DNA from: Macrocystis pyrifera
Lineage: Eukaryota; Sar; Phaeophyceae; Laminariales; Laminariaceae
Assembly: GCA_031763025.1 (NCBI GenBank)
Contig: JASSKH010000032.1
Span: forward strand, 372,001 to 436,000
Length of the DNA stretch: 64,000 nucleotides
Direction of reading: 5' to 3'
A program made the translations under genes and the position numbers. Below the pieces are notes generated by a model, which ran no database searches, was not told where the DNA came from, and saw only the letters and a list, made by a program, of their open reading frames with translations. Positions 1 through 13,110 of this stretch are shown piece by piece. The stretch's first letter is position 1. Every line of letters begins with the position of its first letter.

Positions 1-1380
1 TCATCACATCACCTACAGATACGATAAACGTAATACCGTATAGCACGGAGGCAAGCACACCCCGGCGATAACAATTTGGCGTTTAAAAATGTTGTCACCG
101 GGTGTGCTGTTGCAGGGGGGCGTGGTATCTAACGTGTCCCCGGTGATAGCCACCCCATGAACGGTAGTCCCGCAGCTAGGGGGCGTGGTAACGAGGGGGT
201 GTAGTAATGAGGAGAGGTGTTAACGTTAAATGATTAATGCTAAGGAGTGTGAACAAACCCCGGCCAGATTACAGGAGGTGAGCTAACGGTATCAATGATT
301 GCTAGGAAGAGTGAACAGACTGCGGCAAGATTGCAGGGGGTGTGATAACAAGAGGTGTGCTAACACATGAGAGGTGCAGTTTTGAGACCTGTTTTGTTTC
401 TATTATTACGTAATGCCGGTGGTGGCAAAGCACACATTTGAACCCGTGGATGACAGCAAAGTCCCTGCCTTGCTGCGATACCGGGAAACGGTTTTTTCTG
501 GTAATTCGACCATACCCGTATTCATCGATTAGACTCCGACAATTGCACGTCAAAGGTCTCGTCCCCCTGACAGATTGTCTGCTGCCATATTTTGATATGA
601 CGCCTTTGTTTTGAGCCCGCACCCAAAACAACAACAGTGTCGTACCGTTAACACCGCAGTGCGCGCTGGTTTGTGGTGGACCCAACGGTATATCACCGCT
701 CAAAACATCATATCAAATGAGAACAAACACAAACAAGCAAGCCCAAAACGGCAAAATGAAGAGGGGACAAACGAGGAAAGGAGGGACGCAAATAGTAACG
801 CTACCGATATTGCTCATCGGTACCACAGGTACCGGTGGCGGCATCGCCCGAGGACCTTCGTACTCGTGCTCTACCCCTGCAGAATATTACCGATATCGTA
901 CGTCACCTACGGAAATCTGTTCGTATCGCAAGCTACTGTAATCGTGTTACTGATGCTCGATCACACCAGATATACCGATAATACCCGTACCACCGGTAAC
1001 GCGTGCTGGGTCCCGTGCACCATGCCAGTGTAGATCGCAACCGTTGATCCAACCACGCCTCACCAGCACTACCACCGGGTATAAAGAACACGTAAAGACA
1101 AACTCATACGCGGCAGTGCAAGTCAGCAGGTCAAGTCAACAGTACCCGGCACGCCAGCTCCCCCGCCAGCCACCTCGTTGGATCCATCTCCGGCTTCCGG
1201 TGCCACTCTCCGCCCCACGTCTTCATCATCGTCGTCTTCGTCGTCGTCGGCCCCGATCGCGCCCGTGTTGTCGTTGTCCCTTATGTCGAAGACCTCCGGT
1301 AAGTCCTCCTTAGGCCCGCCTCCCTCCTCGCCGGTATCCGCATCGTATGGTTTTCCTTAGGCGTCCGATTCCAGCTCCTC
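1..1380. other. No recognisable gene
   Basis: Several short open frames occur on both strands, but none has a recognisable domain, a credible splice pattern or coding-like composition. The only structure seen is a short TCG/TCT-rich microsatellite near 1220-1252. It reads as intergenic DNA. Confidence 0.5.
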
Positions 1381-1386
1381 CCTGGT

Positions 1387-2062
1387 CTATGCTTCGTTTC
1401 CCGAGCCGTCGACGGGAAGAAACAGGCCAGCCTTCAGCCAGCTTGAACAGACGGTAACTCCGTCAATTTTGTCCGAAGACGTTTTAACCCACTGCACCAG
1501 TAACCGCCTGGATGGGGGGCTCCGGGTAGCTGCGGTCGTCGCGCTTGATGCCGGCGAAGCCATGTGCTGATCATACAGTGCGGTCATGGTCGACTTGAAG
1601 AACTTGTTTACAAACCTGTCCCAAGGCTGAACTTTCGGGGTCAGCCCTCCGGGGAGGAGGAACAGGGTGATGTTGGACTTCGTCATCGCCTCTTTGCATG
1701 CAGCCGTCTTATGAACTGTGTAATCGCCTCACACCAGCAAGTGTCTCGGGCTGACGGAAGCCCTTGAGGGACCTCTTCCGCCTTGGGGTCTTGTTCCACA
1801 CGTTGGGCATCCAAACGTCGTTGAACAACCGCTTCTTGTGTTACGCTTTGGGATCCACGGCGTACACGACACCTCGAGAGTATGGGGCGCCCTTCTTGTC
1901 CTTGTGAGAACTCTCGTTCGATGTTGTTGGGCGCTGGGGCTTCCCCCTTGACCGTGGGCTTGCCCTTGAAGATGAAAAGGGGCGGGAGCTTGCTTCCGTC
2001 CGCCCTGGCCGCGAGCACGGCAGTGATGCGCAATTGCTCCTTGCCGCCTGTTCTGACGCCAA
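1387..2062 (-). pseudogene. Broken pogo-like (DDE_1) DNA transposase remnant
   Basis: Read on the minus strand, three blocks match the catalytic part of pogo/Tigger-type transposases of the Tc1/mariner superfamily. The first (about 2062-1945) has the family's GGKEQLRITAVLAARADGSK-like strand followed by LPPLFIFKGKP. The second (about 1875-1735), in other frames, contains YAVDPKA, RLFNDVWMPNVWNKTPRRKR and a decayed TLL-x-DD-like stretch. The third (1686-1390) has LFLLPGG, VQPWDRFVNKFFK and a C-terminal LVQWVKTSSDKIDG. Frame changes and an in-frame stop separate the blocks, so it cannot encode a working enzyme. The N-terminal DNA-binding domain and terminal inverted repeats were not found. Family assignment rests on motif recognition and is fairly sure at superfamily level. 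Confidence 0.75.
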
Positions 2063-2734
2063 TCTCTTTCTACCCGACGCCCTGAAAAAATGAACCTGAA
2101 GAAAACAGACCAAAGAGCTGGCGCGTTTGATCAGAAGATGCATGCTACCATATATGCTGCTAGACACATATCGGTGTGTGCATGCGGTGTACAGGCAGTA
2201 GTATTATCGTATAAGACAGCAGCACCGGTATACCCCGTACTTCAGCAGTACTGGTGCTCGAATCAGTATTAGATTTCTCATCGTGTCGACTACCGTACTG
2301 CGCCTGTCCACGCCCGTATACCGCAGTGCAGGTACTGATCTGCGGGTTCGAACCAGTTGGTTGATACCGTGTCGTATTCCGTTATTTCAAGCATGACAAG
2401 CTGCTTAACACGGTTCGTACAGTACTTCGCGTGACCCCATGCTGGAAGTAAATATTCCCTCGTACATATCATACGTACCGGTATGTCGCGGTGCATGGTT
2501 CTTACCGGTGATAGTCGTGTTTTGGTTCGGAGAAACGAAACAATGACCGGTACCTTCGGTGTCAGTCGGTACGCTTGCTACGAGTACCGGAACGATGCTG
2601 GAAAAAAGATACCAGTAGCCTACCAGTACATGCCTGCTGCTGTATGACACGGTGGTAAAACCGAAACTTGCTGTACCTCTACGAATATCGTTATGTACAG
2701 GGACGGATACATGCTGCAGCGTCGCTGGTACATA

Positions 2735-2890
2735 TGATTTTTCACTTTGAATTCGAAATTGTACTATGTTAATGCGCAACCCCCCCTCCGCAGAAGCGGG
2801 GTGCAGACGGGGAAGACCGCCTGGGCTGCCCCAACGGTAACCCCACGCTAACACCCGTATACTCGAGTCAATTCCCATCCCGCATACAAC
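2735..2890 (+). repeat. Interspersed repeat, copy 1 of a 2.7/5.8 kb pair
   Basis: This stretch closely resembles 5812-5965 in the same orientation. Both contain TTAATGCGCAACCCC, then a G-rich block, then CCCACGCTAACACC, then a TCGA-containing stretch and an ACTCTCGA. The second copy lies next to the 3' side of the tyrosine-recombinase element, so the repeat may be a terminal or split repeat of that family. That link is inference. Confidence 0.55.
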
Positions 2891-3435
2891 TCTCGATGAC
2901 AGCCAGCCCAAACGCTATGAGACAAACAGTTTCTGACAGCTCGAAAATGACCTACAAGGTAACCACCTCATGATCAACATGCATATCAAGGTTCTTACGT
3001 AATGCTATGTATGCACGAATAGCACACGTACATTGAAATTTGAAAATTGTACCTAAATGTCAATACATGGATAACCCCTCCTCCCCTGAACTTTTAGATT
3101 GCGCGCAAAAATCCGAGCCGATGCAACATCACATTTACGCTTATTAGCTGCCATACTAATATATAAGCGGACATGCGATTAACCGGCAGTCGCCTCCTCT
3201 TCCCATTATTGACGAAAACTCCTATAGATATATATACGATATTGTTGGCCCTGTGCTCTCAGGGCTCCTCAGCGTTTCTTAGACGTATTTTTTTGCGTTG
3301 TTCGTGCTAGCGCGAGATGAGGTTCACCTCACGGGACGAAAACTGCCTCATCGTGATCTCCGATCCCGACTGTGTCGAGGGCGGCCTCGGGCGTGCTTGT
3401 GTCATGCCCTGGCTGCCGGCTGGCCGGGTGTGAAT

Positions 3436-3835
3436 ACGTCAGTTGTGAGTAGGACCAGTTGAGTGGTCGATACTTGATTCATAACAGTCTCGTGGCCAAA
3501 GAATTTGATTGTCGGCCTACCTTTGCCCCGTCAGGCCTACTCTTGGCCCGTCAAATTATCTTCCAAAATATTATATGTTTCACCATTGGGATGTCCTTGA
3601 CAGCTGTGGCCGGGTGTGCTGTGCTCGTTTCTTGCAGAAGCTTTTTATATTAAAACATCAGCTGTGAGTTGGACGAGTTGAGTGGTCGATACTTGATTTA
3701 TCACAGTCTCGTGGCCAAGGAGTTTGGTTGACGGCCTACCTTTGCCCCGTCAGGCCTACCTTTGACCCGTCAGACACTCTCCTGATATATAATAGTTTTG
3801 AGCATTGGGGTGTCCTTGACGGCTGCTTGTCAAGG
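3436..3835. repeat. Tandem duplication, unit about 220 bp
   Basis: Two adjacent units (about 3436-3655 and 3656-3835) share GTGAGT-GAC-AGTTGAGTGGTCGATACTTGATT, the AGTCTCGTGGCCAA stretch, CGGCCTACCTTTGCCCCGTC and CCATTGG/GCATTGG-GTGTCCTTGAC in the same order. The second unit is slightly shorter. No coding function is apparent. Confidence 0.7.
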
Positions 3836-4340
3836 GGCAAATGTGCCGTCAACCGACATATCTGCTCGCTCGTGGCGGTAAAAATATTCTGTTTTCGCTG
3901 CCAGCACCCAGATTGGACCTCTTCTCCTTTGGCCGAAACGGGAGAGGCCGAATCCTCCACGGCTTTCGACAGCTCATGGCGGCAAGAGTCTGGGGAATAT
4001 GGGCTGGCGTGACCGGTCTCATGCTCCGCCGTCGCTTGTGCGTTGAGGGTTGGCGTTCCAGAAACGAGCGTCGAAATTCCGATTTGAGCTATGTTACATG
4101 TGAAAGCACGAGCTTTGCACAAAAAGATAGAGATTCGTAGGCATATGGTCAGGAAAGGAGCATCACGAGCCTCTTCGGTTGCTGTGCACGCCGGGCGACC
4201 AGGCTCCGTGAGGCAGAGAAGACGGGGTTACTAGTTTCGACCGAATCGGATGTGTCTACGCCGCGGGAGGAGCGGTACGTGGTGGGAGTACAAACGGTAT
4301 CTACGATTTTTTTTTTGTTTACACGCAGCAGGCAGCATCA

Positions 4341-4434
4341 GTGGCAATGACTACCATCAGTGGGAATGACTATATATAGTCATTTCCATTAGGCACCAGC
4401 AATGGCAATGACTAGTACTCGTCATTGCCATTGG
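4341..4434. promoter_or_regulatory. Cluster of inverted 13-mers CAATGGCAATGAC
   Basis: Five copies of a 13-mer close to CAATGGCAATGAC lie within about 95 bases in alternating orientation. The last pair forms a perfect hairpin of 13-bp arms around an 8-base loop (4400-4433). The preceding pair, around TATATATA, forms an imperfect one. A related hairpin lies at 23990-24017, just upstream of the GRP94 start. It could be a protein-binding element or part of a small foldback repeat. No gene start is recognised beside the 4.4 kb copy. Confidence 0.4.
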
Positions 4435-5799
4435 GCACCTGGTAGTATCACGTGAGGCGTGCAGTTTCGGTTGTATTGTGAAAGTGTTTTTCTTTTTTAT
4501 CGTGTAGCCTCCAAGCCTAAACTAAAGTCATGAACATGTACCGGTTACGACGAGGTACGACGACGACGCGTCGTGCTTCTTCTTCCTCGTGCGCCACCGG
4601 GCTCCCCTGCCCCGACTGTTGTGTCAGGGGCAGCCTCGGGCGTGCATGATATGCTACTGCTGCTGCTGCCGCTGTTCATCCGCTGCCCTGGCGCTACTGC
4701 TATGTATGTCCTGCTGCTGTTCTGTTCTGCTGCTAGTGGTTCTGCTTTGTCTGCGATATGTTTTTGCTGCTGACCCCCGTGTGCGCATGATTATTGTGCA
4801 GGTCAACTACTCTCGGTGATGTATCTCCGCATCCTAGAGGTGAAAGACGGATCCATCTGCTTCGGAAGCTGTACGAGTACCGTCTCGCAATTGACATTTA
4901 TATGGCGTCTCGGCGGAGGTCTCGTGCCAGCGTAATTTTCGAATGATAAATACCTGTACGCTATGCTACTGCTTGCTGCTGCTGAACTTGCTGCACCAAC
5001 GTAGTCACCGGCACTTCGTACTGTCGATTAACTCGGTCAATTGCTGCTCAACTATTCGTTTAGTATCTATCTGTACAGGAAGTATACGATACGGACGCCG
5101 AGCGTTTCGTACGTAGTACTTTGTAGTACTGCTTGCTGCTGCATACGAACGAGTAATGCGTAGTTGGGCCGGATAGCGGATGGCATTGTTTGTTTTTCTC
5201 GGGTTTGCAGCATTTTCTTTCTCTTCACTCGAATATCTTTTTTAATGCACCCCTTGGCAGTACTGTCGCACTTACAGCCTCGAGTTGCTCACCGGTACGC
5301 CCTTGGCCATTGCGGGCATGCGCGAAGCCGCAGGCAGGCGTCAACCCGCCGCGGCGAAGCCCCGCTTGTATCGCGTACGATATAAAACAACACCACTTGC
5401 ATCAAAACAAGAACACCGATGCGGCAAGCCCCCGCCGCAACTTGCGCAATCTACGACACCAGGTCGCGCCATCATCGAAAACAACGGGTACGCCTAACAA
5501 ACAGCAAAAAACAACATACAACTTTACTGCAACCACGTTACTCCCACTCCATTGACTCCCACAAAAGCACGGGCGGGTGGGGGGGAACTCAAAACTAGCC
5601 TGACTGGCCTATAGCACACGTTGGACCTGCAGCCCTGCCTCTGCCCCACTCCGCTATCACGTGCAGGTTGCGGCTACGTACTGGACAAGGCGTGTGCACC
5701 AAGGGCTACGATTTATAGTACCATGTATCACTGCATTCATCTGATTGGCCAAACTTCTTACGCACGTACAAAACTCATATTCTCTCACTCTTCCGAGAA

Positions 5800-7810
5800 T
5801 ATTCGGCTTTGCACTTTGCTTTCGAAGTTTTATTATATTAATGCGCAACCCCGCCCGGAGAAAGGGGGTGGAGAGTGGGGAAACCCCCGGGACTGTCCCA
5901 ATGGCAAGCCCACGCTAACACCGTATGCTCGACTCAACTCCCAACCCAACTGGCGACACAGGACTCTCGACCCTAGCCTCCATCACAAGATGGGAATTGA
6001 CCCAATTTACGGATGCATTCTTTCGCTCCCCCCCCCCCCCCCCCTGCTTGCAATATCATAGGGAGCGCATGTGATAACAAACTTCTCCATAACTTCACGT
6101 CTGCTTAGTCGACCTGAGGGTGGGTTAACTCGCATCCACTCTGTGTCCTGCCCCCGCTGAATCCCATCACTAGTTCCTTCCCGGGCAATAACGTCGAACA
6201 CCCAACTGGCGTCCTGACTGTGACTGCGAACATACGCCTTGTACGCATCGGACGCCCATCGCCCTCACGCTGTAACACCTCTAGTGTCGACCCCTCCGCC
6301 GACAACAGCTTTGCGCCTCCAATCCTCAGAGAGTGCAAAGCGTTCTCCTCCGCACGCACGCATGCACGCCAACGCAACCACTTTCCACAAATATGTCGTC
6401 GACGTTTCGCATGAGTTCAAGGCCAACACCGAAGTACAGAGGGATGTGCCCGCGTTCCCTAGGTCCTGCTCCTGCCACAGAATGTCGGGTCGAACGTCGC
6501 TCAAATTAACGAAGACGGAGGCGCAATCCCACCGTTAAACACCATCAGCGGCCACGTGAAAAATTCTCTGTACGTGTATTGGGTAAAAGTGTCAACCAGA
6601 GGACAGTTTGAGCACACCAAGGAGGCCCATCAACGCGCCCGATCTCGGTTCCTTCCCCCCTCGACAACGCCGCACCCACTCTACGGTGCTTCGTTGTCGC
6701 CACGCAATAACAAACATTTCCCCATCGCGGACGGGCGTCCATCACACGGAGAGGACCCATGCAGAAACGACCATGCCCAGCTGCGCGAGAACGTTAGTCG
6801 GTGTATCATTCTTGTCTGCAACCGGCCTATCTGATCTGCAAAATCGAGACCGTTCCCCTGCATCAAGCTCGTATCGCCAGAATACACCAGTTTCAAAGTA
6901 AAAAACGACATCGGTTTTGGATGCGTCCATTAACAAAGTACATCGAGGGGAGCGCTTAAGCAGAAGATACATCGGAGCCGATAAAGTTCCTCCACGGACG
7001 TCCAATCCTTCCTCAACGAACCACAGCTAAAACTCGAGGTCGTCGGGGAACTCGGGTCCAAGGGCCAGACGCCGCCCGAGGTTTTACCACACGTCAGGAA
7101 ACATCAGCTCTGTCGGCTAAACGGGGCATACCAACCGAAGCCAACAAGCGGTCAGTGAAGGAAGCCCCCGGACGCACAGCAAAGGAGACATGTTACGAGA
7201 AAGCCAACGAGCTGCGACACCTGCTTCGATGAAGCAGATGAACGATGGCGGTGGCCACCCCGCGAGGATTGTGTGCAGCTTGAGGGGCTTATGGGACGGC
7301 AAGGTGACCGTAAGCGCCTCAGTGTCAATGATCCAGCCCAACACCTCGAGTTGCGTGTCCCAGTTAGTTATTTTTTTCTGGCGGGCAAGAGGGGTGGATC
7401 GGAAACCCCACGTTAGCCCCACAAGAGCTAATGATCCGACGCCAGCGACTGTTCAGTACGCAAGCAACAGCAACCGTCTGGCCACCAATGCAACTCGACG
7501 AGAATATCGTCGTCTACGTAGTATCTCACAAAAGAAACAGTTCCCGGTGTTGCCCCCTGAACCAAGAACGGGCCCATAATCACCCTGGATAGCAGCGACC
7601 CGAACCCCCTGCAGCGGGGAAAGCTTGACGTGCGCAAAGGCGGCAGCCCCTTGTTGGGAATCGTCTGCGTTTTGAACGTTGAGTGGGTGTAAGGATGCTC
7701 GAGCACAGATGCCATCAACCGGTTCAGAGCCAGGGCTATTACGCCAACCCAATTGCACGCGCAAATCCACGACCACGTGATCGCCTAACATGTATCCAAA
7801 GGTCGGCGCG
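5800..7810 (-). mobile_element. Fossil DIRS-like tyrosine-recombinase retroelement
   Basis: On the minus strand the order is reverse transcriptase (about 7.8-7.15 kb, with a FGWRNSPG-like stretch and the YYVDD active-site motif), then RNase H-like domain (about 7.0-6.6 kb), then tyrosine recombinase (about 6.5-6.15 kb, with an ALHSLRIGGA-type motif as in the C-terminal box of this family). RT followed by RNase H and a tyrosine recombinase instead of a DDE integrase is the diagnostic layout of DIRS-type elements. The copy is broken, with at least five breaks, and looks old. Element ends are not defined. A gag-like part upstream of 7.8 kb was not recognised, and the repeat at 5812-5965 may belong to its end. 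Confidence 0.75.
5812..5965 (+). repeat. Interspersed repeat, copy 2 of a 2.7/5.8 kb pair
   Basis: Direct-orientation partner of 2735-2890, about three quarters identical by eye. It sits immediately beyond the recombinase end of the minus-strand tyrosine-recombinase retroelement, where that class carries its terminal or split repeats. Confidence 0.55.
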
Positions 7811-10800
7811 CCTGACGGATCAACCGAAACTGCCGAAAGACATCTCTGACGTCCACCCAGCCGGAGAGGATTCGAGCGCGGCTATCGTGCGTCTGTCGCA
7901 AGAATAACACCCGTAACAGCACATCATGACGCACAGAGACGAGCTCGCACGGTGGCGCAGAGTCAAAGTCAGTGTCACCGTCAACGCTGGTCCGGCCACC
8001 CTCGCGCGTAAACGTAAAATCGTGAATAATTCATAATATAGGTTCTAGATCGAAACTCAGCGGTGAAATGCGAAGATCCCGAGTCTCGGCTGCCAATAGC
8101 AAATCAAACACCAACGCACGGCCGTGCACAACGCCTGCGCATATCGTTGGTGGATAGCAACAGCATTCGTGGCGACGGCCGTGTGGTTGCCATACGTGAG
8201 TTCTCATGTCCCTCCCGTGCACAATGCCGACAGGCGCACCCAGCGCCGGCACACGAAGCAGCAAAGAAAAACAGAGGGAATTCTTGGCGGCACAAAACTA
8301 GTGCTGTACGATGGCAACGTGAACATGCGGAGAGAGCAATGAGGAGCCGATGGTGGACAGGAAAAGGGAAACGCTGCCCTGATACTGTCGCAAGAGTGAA
8401 GAACTGATTGAAGCGACATGATCAAAGCTCCCCGAGCCTCGCGCAGACACTGCCTGCACCACAACCTCCTGAGCGGTAATCCACACGTCTACCCCATCGA
8501 TTCGCAAAGTATCCAAATGCACGTCGCCAACCGAACCTTGCACGCACACCCGCCAGTAACTCCCACGTACACCAACGCCCGTACCTTTCTCCCAGCCACA
8601 GCAACGCGGTCGCGCCCGTCGCCGCCATCGCCAGCCAGAGCTCCTCACGCACGCCCACGCAACCCCCCAGCTTCTCAGCGGGTGCCCCGCCGAGCCCCCG
8701 TTCTACCGCTGGCGACCGACTTCGTCTCCGCTCCACCAACGATACTGTAGTTGCCTCAAGAATTGTTTGCCCTGTCATGTGAGCACGGATTATAGTCATG
8801 CGAGAAGCACATCAACACCAACTGGAACTGCAGTCGCACTAACACATTGTAACCGCACTGGCACAGACACACTGCATTTACTTCTCCAGCAACACAATTC
8901 TAAAAGAATACGGCGTCCGCCGTTGCAACTAAAGAAATTCAGGCCAAAACCCTCGAGGATCAGACGTTTGCTAAAGGTTCTTTGGTTTTCACCGAACGTC
9001 GCACGGCTCTGAGCTGGAGGCCAAATAAAATCCTCTTCGCGTAGTAATTAGCTCAAGTGTTCCGCACGGCCGCACGTGGTACCAGTTTCGTAGTCAGACA
9101 GGAGTTGTTGGTGCCGATTGGAAGGTCGGGGGGGGGGGGGGGGGGGTGGAGTTGGGCGCTAACCTTGCTGCTGCTACTCATACGGGTTTGTTGTCCCAAG
9201 CGCGCAGGCGCGTGCATGACTTTCTGTTGGAGTCGTGTGGACGCTGGCTTCCATCAGAGGGCGAATTCAGCTGAAACGTGGGTAGAGGGTCGACGGCCCA
9301 CCGGGTCGGAGCGCGTTTTCGAGTGTACAACGGTGGCCTGCTGCGCAAGGGGGCGATACTGACCCGAACTAGTAATTCCACCACGACCGGTAGATGCCGG
9401 GGAGGGCGCTGCGGAGTGCTGTAGACCCATATGTCGAGTTGCTCTCTGCTACATACCTGAAATTCATCATCATACCAGTCTTCCTAATGATATTTGGCTG
9501 CGGTGATGGCAGGTTAGCTCTCCCCACTCCCCACACGAGAACGTCGAGACAAGTGGCGACAATGCAGCGTAAAGAGTGTTCACGAACCTGAGGATTGAAG
9601 CGAGATGGTCAATGGGTATTCAGGGCATACGAAGGGGTACAGTACGTACTAAAGTACGGGAGGGGTGCGTAACAGTGGTTCATCAGGAGTGATGGAAGAC
9701 GGAGCTAAGGGTAGAAGGAGGAGGTCAAGGCAAGGAACTGGGCGGAACCCAACGGAGCCGACGAAATACGTCGGGTGTTGACATACAGGAATCCCACGCA
9801 GTAGTGCAGAGGGGGGGAGGGGGGTGTAGGGGTAGTGGGTGGGCTGGTGGGAAGAAAGAATTACATATATACGTCCAGCGTCACCAAGTCGCCAACCATT
9901 GTTCGCGGGAGGCCGGCGAGCACAGAGTTCAAACGGGCTATATTTGACTTGCGCGAGAGACGCGCGGTCTACCGTCAGCGAGACTGAATGTGTTTCCTGT
10001 TTTGTGGTGGTTGGTGGCTGAAACAGCGGTGCGTCCGGTGCGTTGCATGGATGCCGGGTGGTGCCGGCCGTCCGTATCGAAAGTGACCCGGGGCCGCTGG
10101 CGAGAATATAGTTGCACCTCCGTGGGGAACGACGCAAACAGTTGTCAACGCCTCAGAGTTCCAATCCGATGTCCAATCATTGTGGGGCCTTCGTTATCTT
10201 GACGGTGACGGGCGAAGGAGATCCGATACGAGCGGACTCTGTCTCCATCTTAAACGTTGCCGATTGTTGCAGCCGGCCCGGCACGGGCCTTTTACCAATT
10301 CTCCAACGGTCCATACCCTTGTCCTGCCGACAGTGGAATCGCCGTTGAGATCGAAAACAACAGCGGAGTGTATACCACCGGCTTCTTCTCTCTCTGCAAC
10401 CCCTCTTCTGTGCGGTCACCGCTACCGCGCCCGAACCTCAGCACACGCTGCAACAGGGAAGAAGTACTGCTTCAAACCGCCTGACCTGTGGGCATGCCCT
10501 GCTCCATCCTCGCCACACCAGCAAAGTCTTGCACCGCCCATGCCCCACCAGCGGTCGCGCCGAGGACAGTTCTGTTGTGGTATGAAGGAGCGTGGGGGGG
10601 GGGGGGGGGGGGGGGGGGTGCGGGGGGATTCTCATGCCATGCATGGCCGTAGTCGTATGACCATAGACCCCCGCATCCCTACAATATCAGACGGATCACG
10701 TCGGTGGTTTAACGAGCAGGGTTCGTGTCCCTCTCCGCCCATGCGGGGTGTACAGTGCCCGGTCCCACACCTATTCTCGCTTCTGTTGTCCACCAAAGAA

Positions 10801-13110
10801 AATACGAGAGCGTAATCCTGATCCTATGTTGTTCCCTTCCCGCTCGGGGCAACGTCGCAACTGTGTGCCTTCCTCCTCCCTACGATTTTTGCCCTTCGCG
10901 GCCTCTCTATCCCAACATGTCGGGTACCCTCACGAACGCGAGGATCCCCACTTTCCAATATTCCTAAGCCGTTCTTCATCAGGCGGGTGGTTCAACCGCC
11001 CCTACTTCGTCAGTGGTGACGACGAGCACATCTTCGACTACCGCGCGCCTTCCCAGGACGATTACCCCCTGACCTTCGGCGCCACCATACCGTTAGAATC
11101 CCTCTCACCCCGCAGCGGCACCCCCTCCCCGGTATTCCGTTACAGTGATGAAGGCGTAGCCACGACCGCGTCGCATTTATTTCACAGAAAATTTCGGTAG
11201 TTTTGTGTATTTGTTTCGTTTGTTTACTTTCTCTGGGGCATTCTTCCTCTCCAGACTCTTCGGATCCTGTCCTATGAGCACGGGCTAGATTGTGGCAACG
11301 AGCTGCTGTTACGTGAGAACAACAACTACAAACATTTTAAAAACAGCTGCATGATGACGCCGTGAAGCAGCAAACATGAGCTGATTGAGGCTACTAACAG
11401 GAACGGCAGTAGAACGTTGCGCGGGACGATGTCACAGGCGACGTACGTAGGATCATTCCCGTGCCTGCTGCAGTACTGCAGTGCTCACAACAGAGCAAAA
11501 CAAAACACCAATAGCAGAGCGTTTGCTTGTGCGAAGAGAAAGTGGGAAGGGGTTGTGTTGCGATCGCTTTGCGGCGGCCACAACAGCTGTTACGACTACT
11601 CCGACAGCCAGGCAATATTACGAGCTCCTCCGCTTCTGTGTCATCGGTGGTTACTGCGATTAACACGTCGGCGCCACTACTATAGTACAGTATCGTACTA
11701 CTGTACAGCAGTGGCGATGCTGACCTGATGCAACGCAACTAGAAAAGAGAGCCAGTCCGCATCTTGTTCCTCCAAAACACAGCGACAGACAGTCAAGCTC
11801 CGCATGCCAATGGGAGGCGGGGCTGCGTACGCCACCGCTTTGTAGCGTCTACGTCTGCGCTGCCTGTTGGGCACCGTTGTAGCAGCGAACCACAGAGAGG
11901 CAACGACCGCATAAAACCGAAGCCGCTAACCTCGGCTTTGTTGGTGTTGTTGCTATCATATTTCAGCGGTAGCCCATCGCCAAAAATCATGTTGCTGTCC
12001 GTGGTCACAGGACAGGCTCCGATAACTGTGGAGTGGAAGATTATCAACCATATACTGGTATGGCCAAATCGCGTTTGTCGCCCGAGCCTAAGATGTGAGT
12101 CAGCAATCTTCTCCTGCTGTTCGACTCGCTCCAACAGGGTAGTAGCATATCTACAAGTTCTCCCCACCGTCGTTGTCTGCGACAATTCCCTCCAAAACGC
12201 CCAATTCCCTGTCTTCCCTACTTCTCATCATACCTCCGCCTTCGTGCCTTTGGGCGTCTTCGAAGCCATTTGCGCCGCGCCCCTTCTCACACAGCTACAT
12301 CCCCCGCAAAACAAAGCACTGTTCCTGGCCTACTTTCCTGTCTAGAGAGAGCTCTCGCCACGAGAAATCGCTAGCCCTTAGTTTCACCCCGTCTCCACTC
12401 GCCTGTGCCGTCGCTACTTCAAGCGCCTTCGCACGTTGACCGCTTTTGACATAATAGAAAGGTACTTGATCGCAGTTAGGCTCGCAAACGAGAAACACGT
12501 AATCTGAGCACACTTTATTGTGACACCACCCCTGGAGAACTTCGAGCATAGGCCATTATACAGGGCTTAGTGTAGCGCTCGCCGCTGAGCACAACTTCTT
12601 GATCTAATTTTATTAGCGTCCCCCACAAACTGAGCCTTTATTTACTCTGTGGCATGTTCTTATTGCAGTACCGAAGTAGTAGGTTACTTTATTCGTGGCC
12701 CTATACTGCTGTAGATCTCCGATCGACTATTACAAATCCCCCACCATCTGTCTGGCTCCCGTCCTCGCACCCCATCCCACTTTCCTTCCACTCTCTGCCT
12801 TCCGACTTCAACATTTCTACCCTCACACTCCTTTGTTCCTTCCCTGGTATCTTGAGTGTGCTCTCCGTGTCTAGCGTGCCTTGCCATGGAACAAGACACA
12901 ACATAGCCCACGTCGTGTTATATTGACTGTGTGTAATCAGGTACGTATGTACCTGGTAGTTACCAGGGTATTGATTTCCTTCTGTCCAGAGGACAGCCTT
13001 TCTATAGAGCCGTTCATGGTAGCACTGTTCGTACGTACATAAACCACGGTAAGTTTGTTACAATCATTCCTTTCAAGAAGACCCCGATACGCGTCTGCTT
13101 GTGAGCTCGC
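7811..13110. other. No confident gene; scattered short frames
   Basis: This stretch has several frames of 60-210 codons. The best-looking is a plus-strand frame ending at 11200 whose last ~70 codons have balanced composition (GWFNRP, DDEHIFDYRAP), and there is a minus-strand frame at 12295-12549. Neither shows a known domain, and neighbouring splice sites do not build a gene. A G-run near 9130-9147 and the short retroposon copy at 10594-10705 are the only other structures seen. Confidence 0.4.
10594..10705 (-). mobile_element. 5'-truncated poly(C)-tailed retroposon copy
   Basis: Read on the minus strand this is the 3' end of the retroposon family described at 38797-40849: ATTGTAGGGATGCG, then GGTCTATGGTCATACGAC and GGCCATGCATG, followed by a tail of about 25 C (G-run 10594-10618 on the plus strand). 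Only about 85 bases of body remain, typical of 5' truncation. Confidence 0.7.

Noticed and set aside
10748-11200. 150-codon plus-strand frame
   Set aside because: Its second half looks moderately protein-like, but no family, start context or partner exons were found. Kept only as a remark.
12235-12549. Small minus-strand gene starting MASKTPKGTKAE with a GTATGA donor
   Set aside because: One short exon-like stretch; no convincing continuation in either direction.
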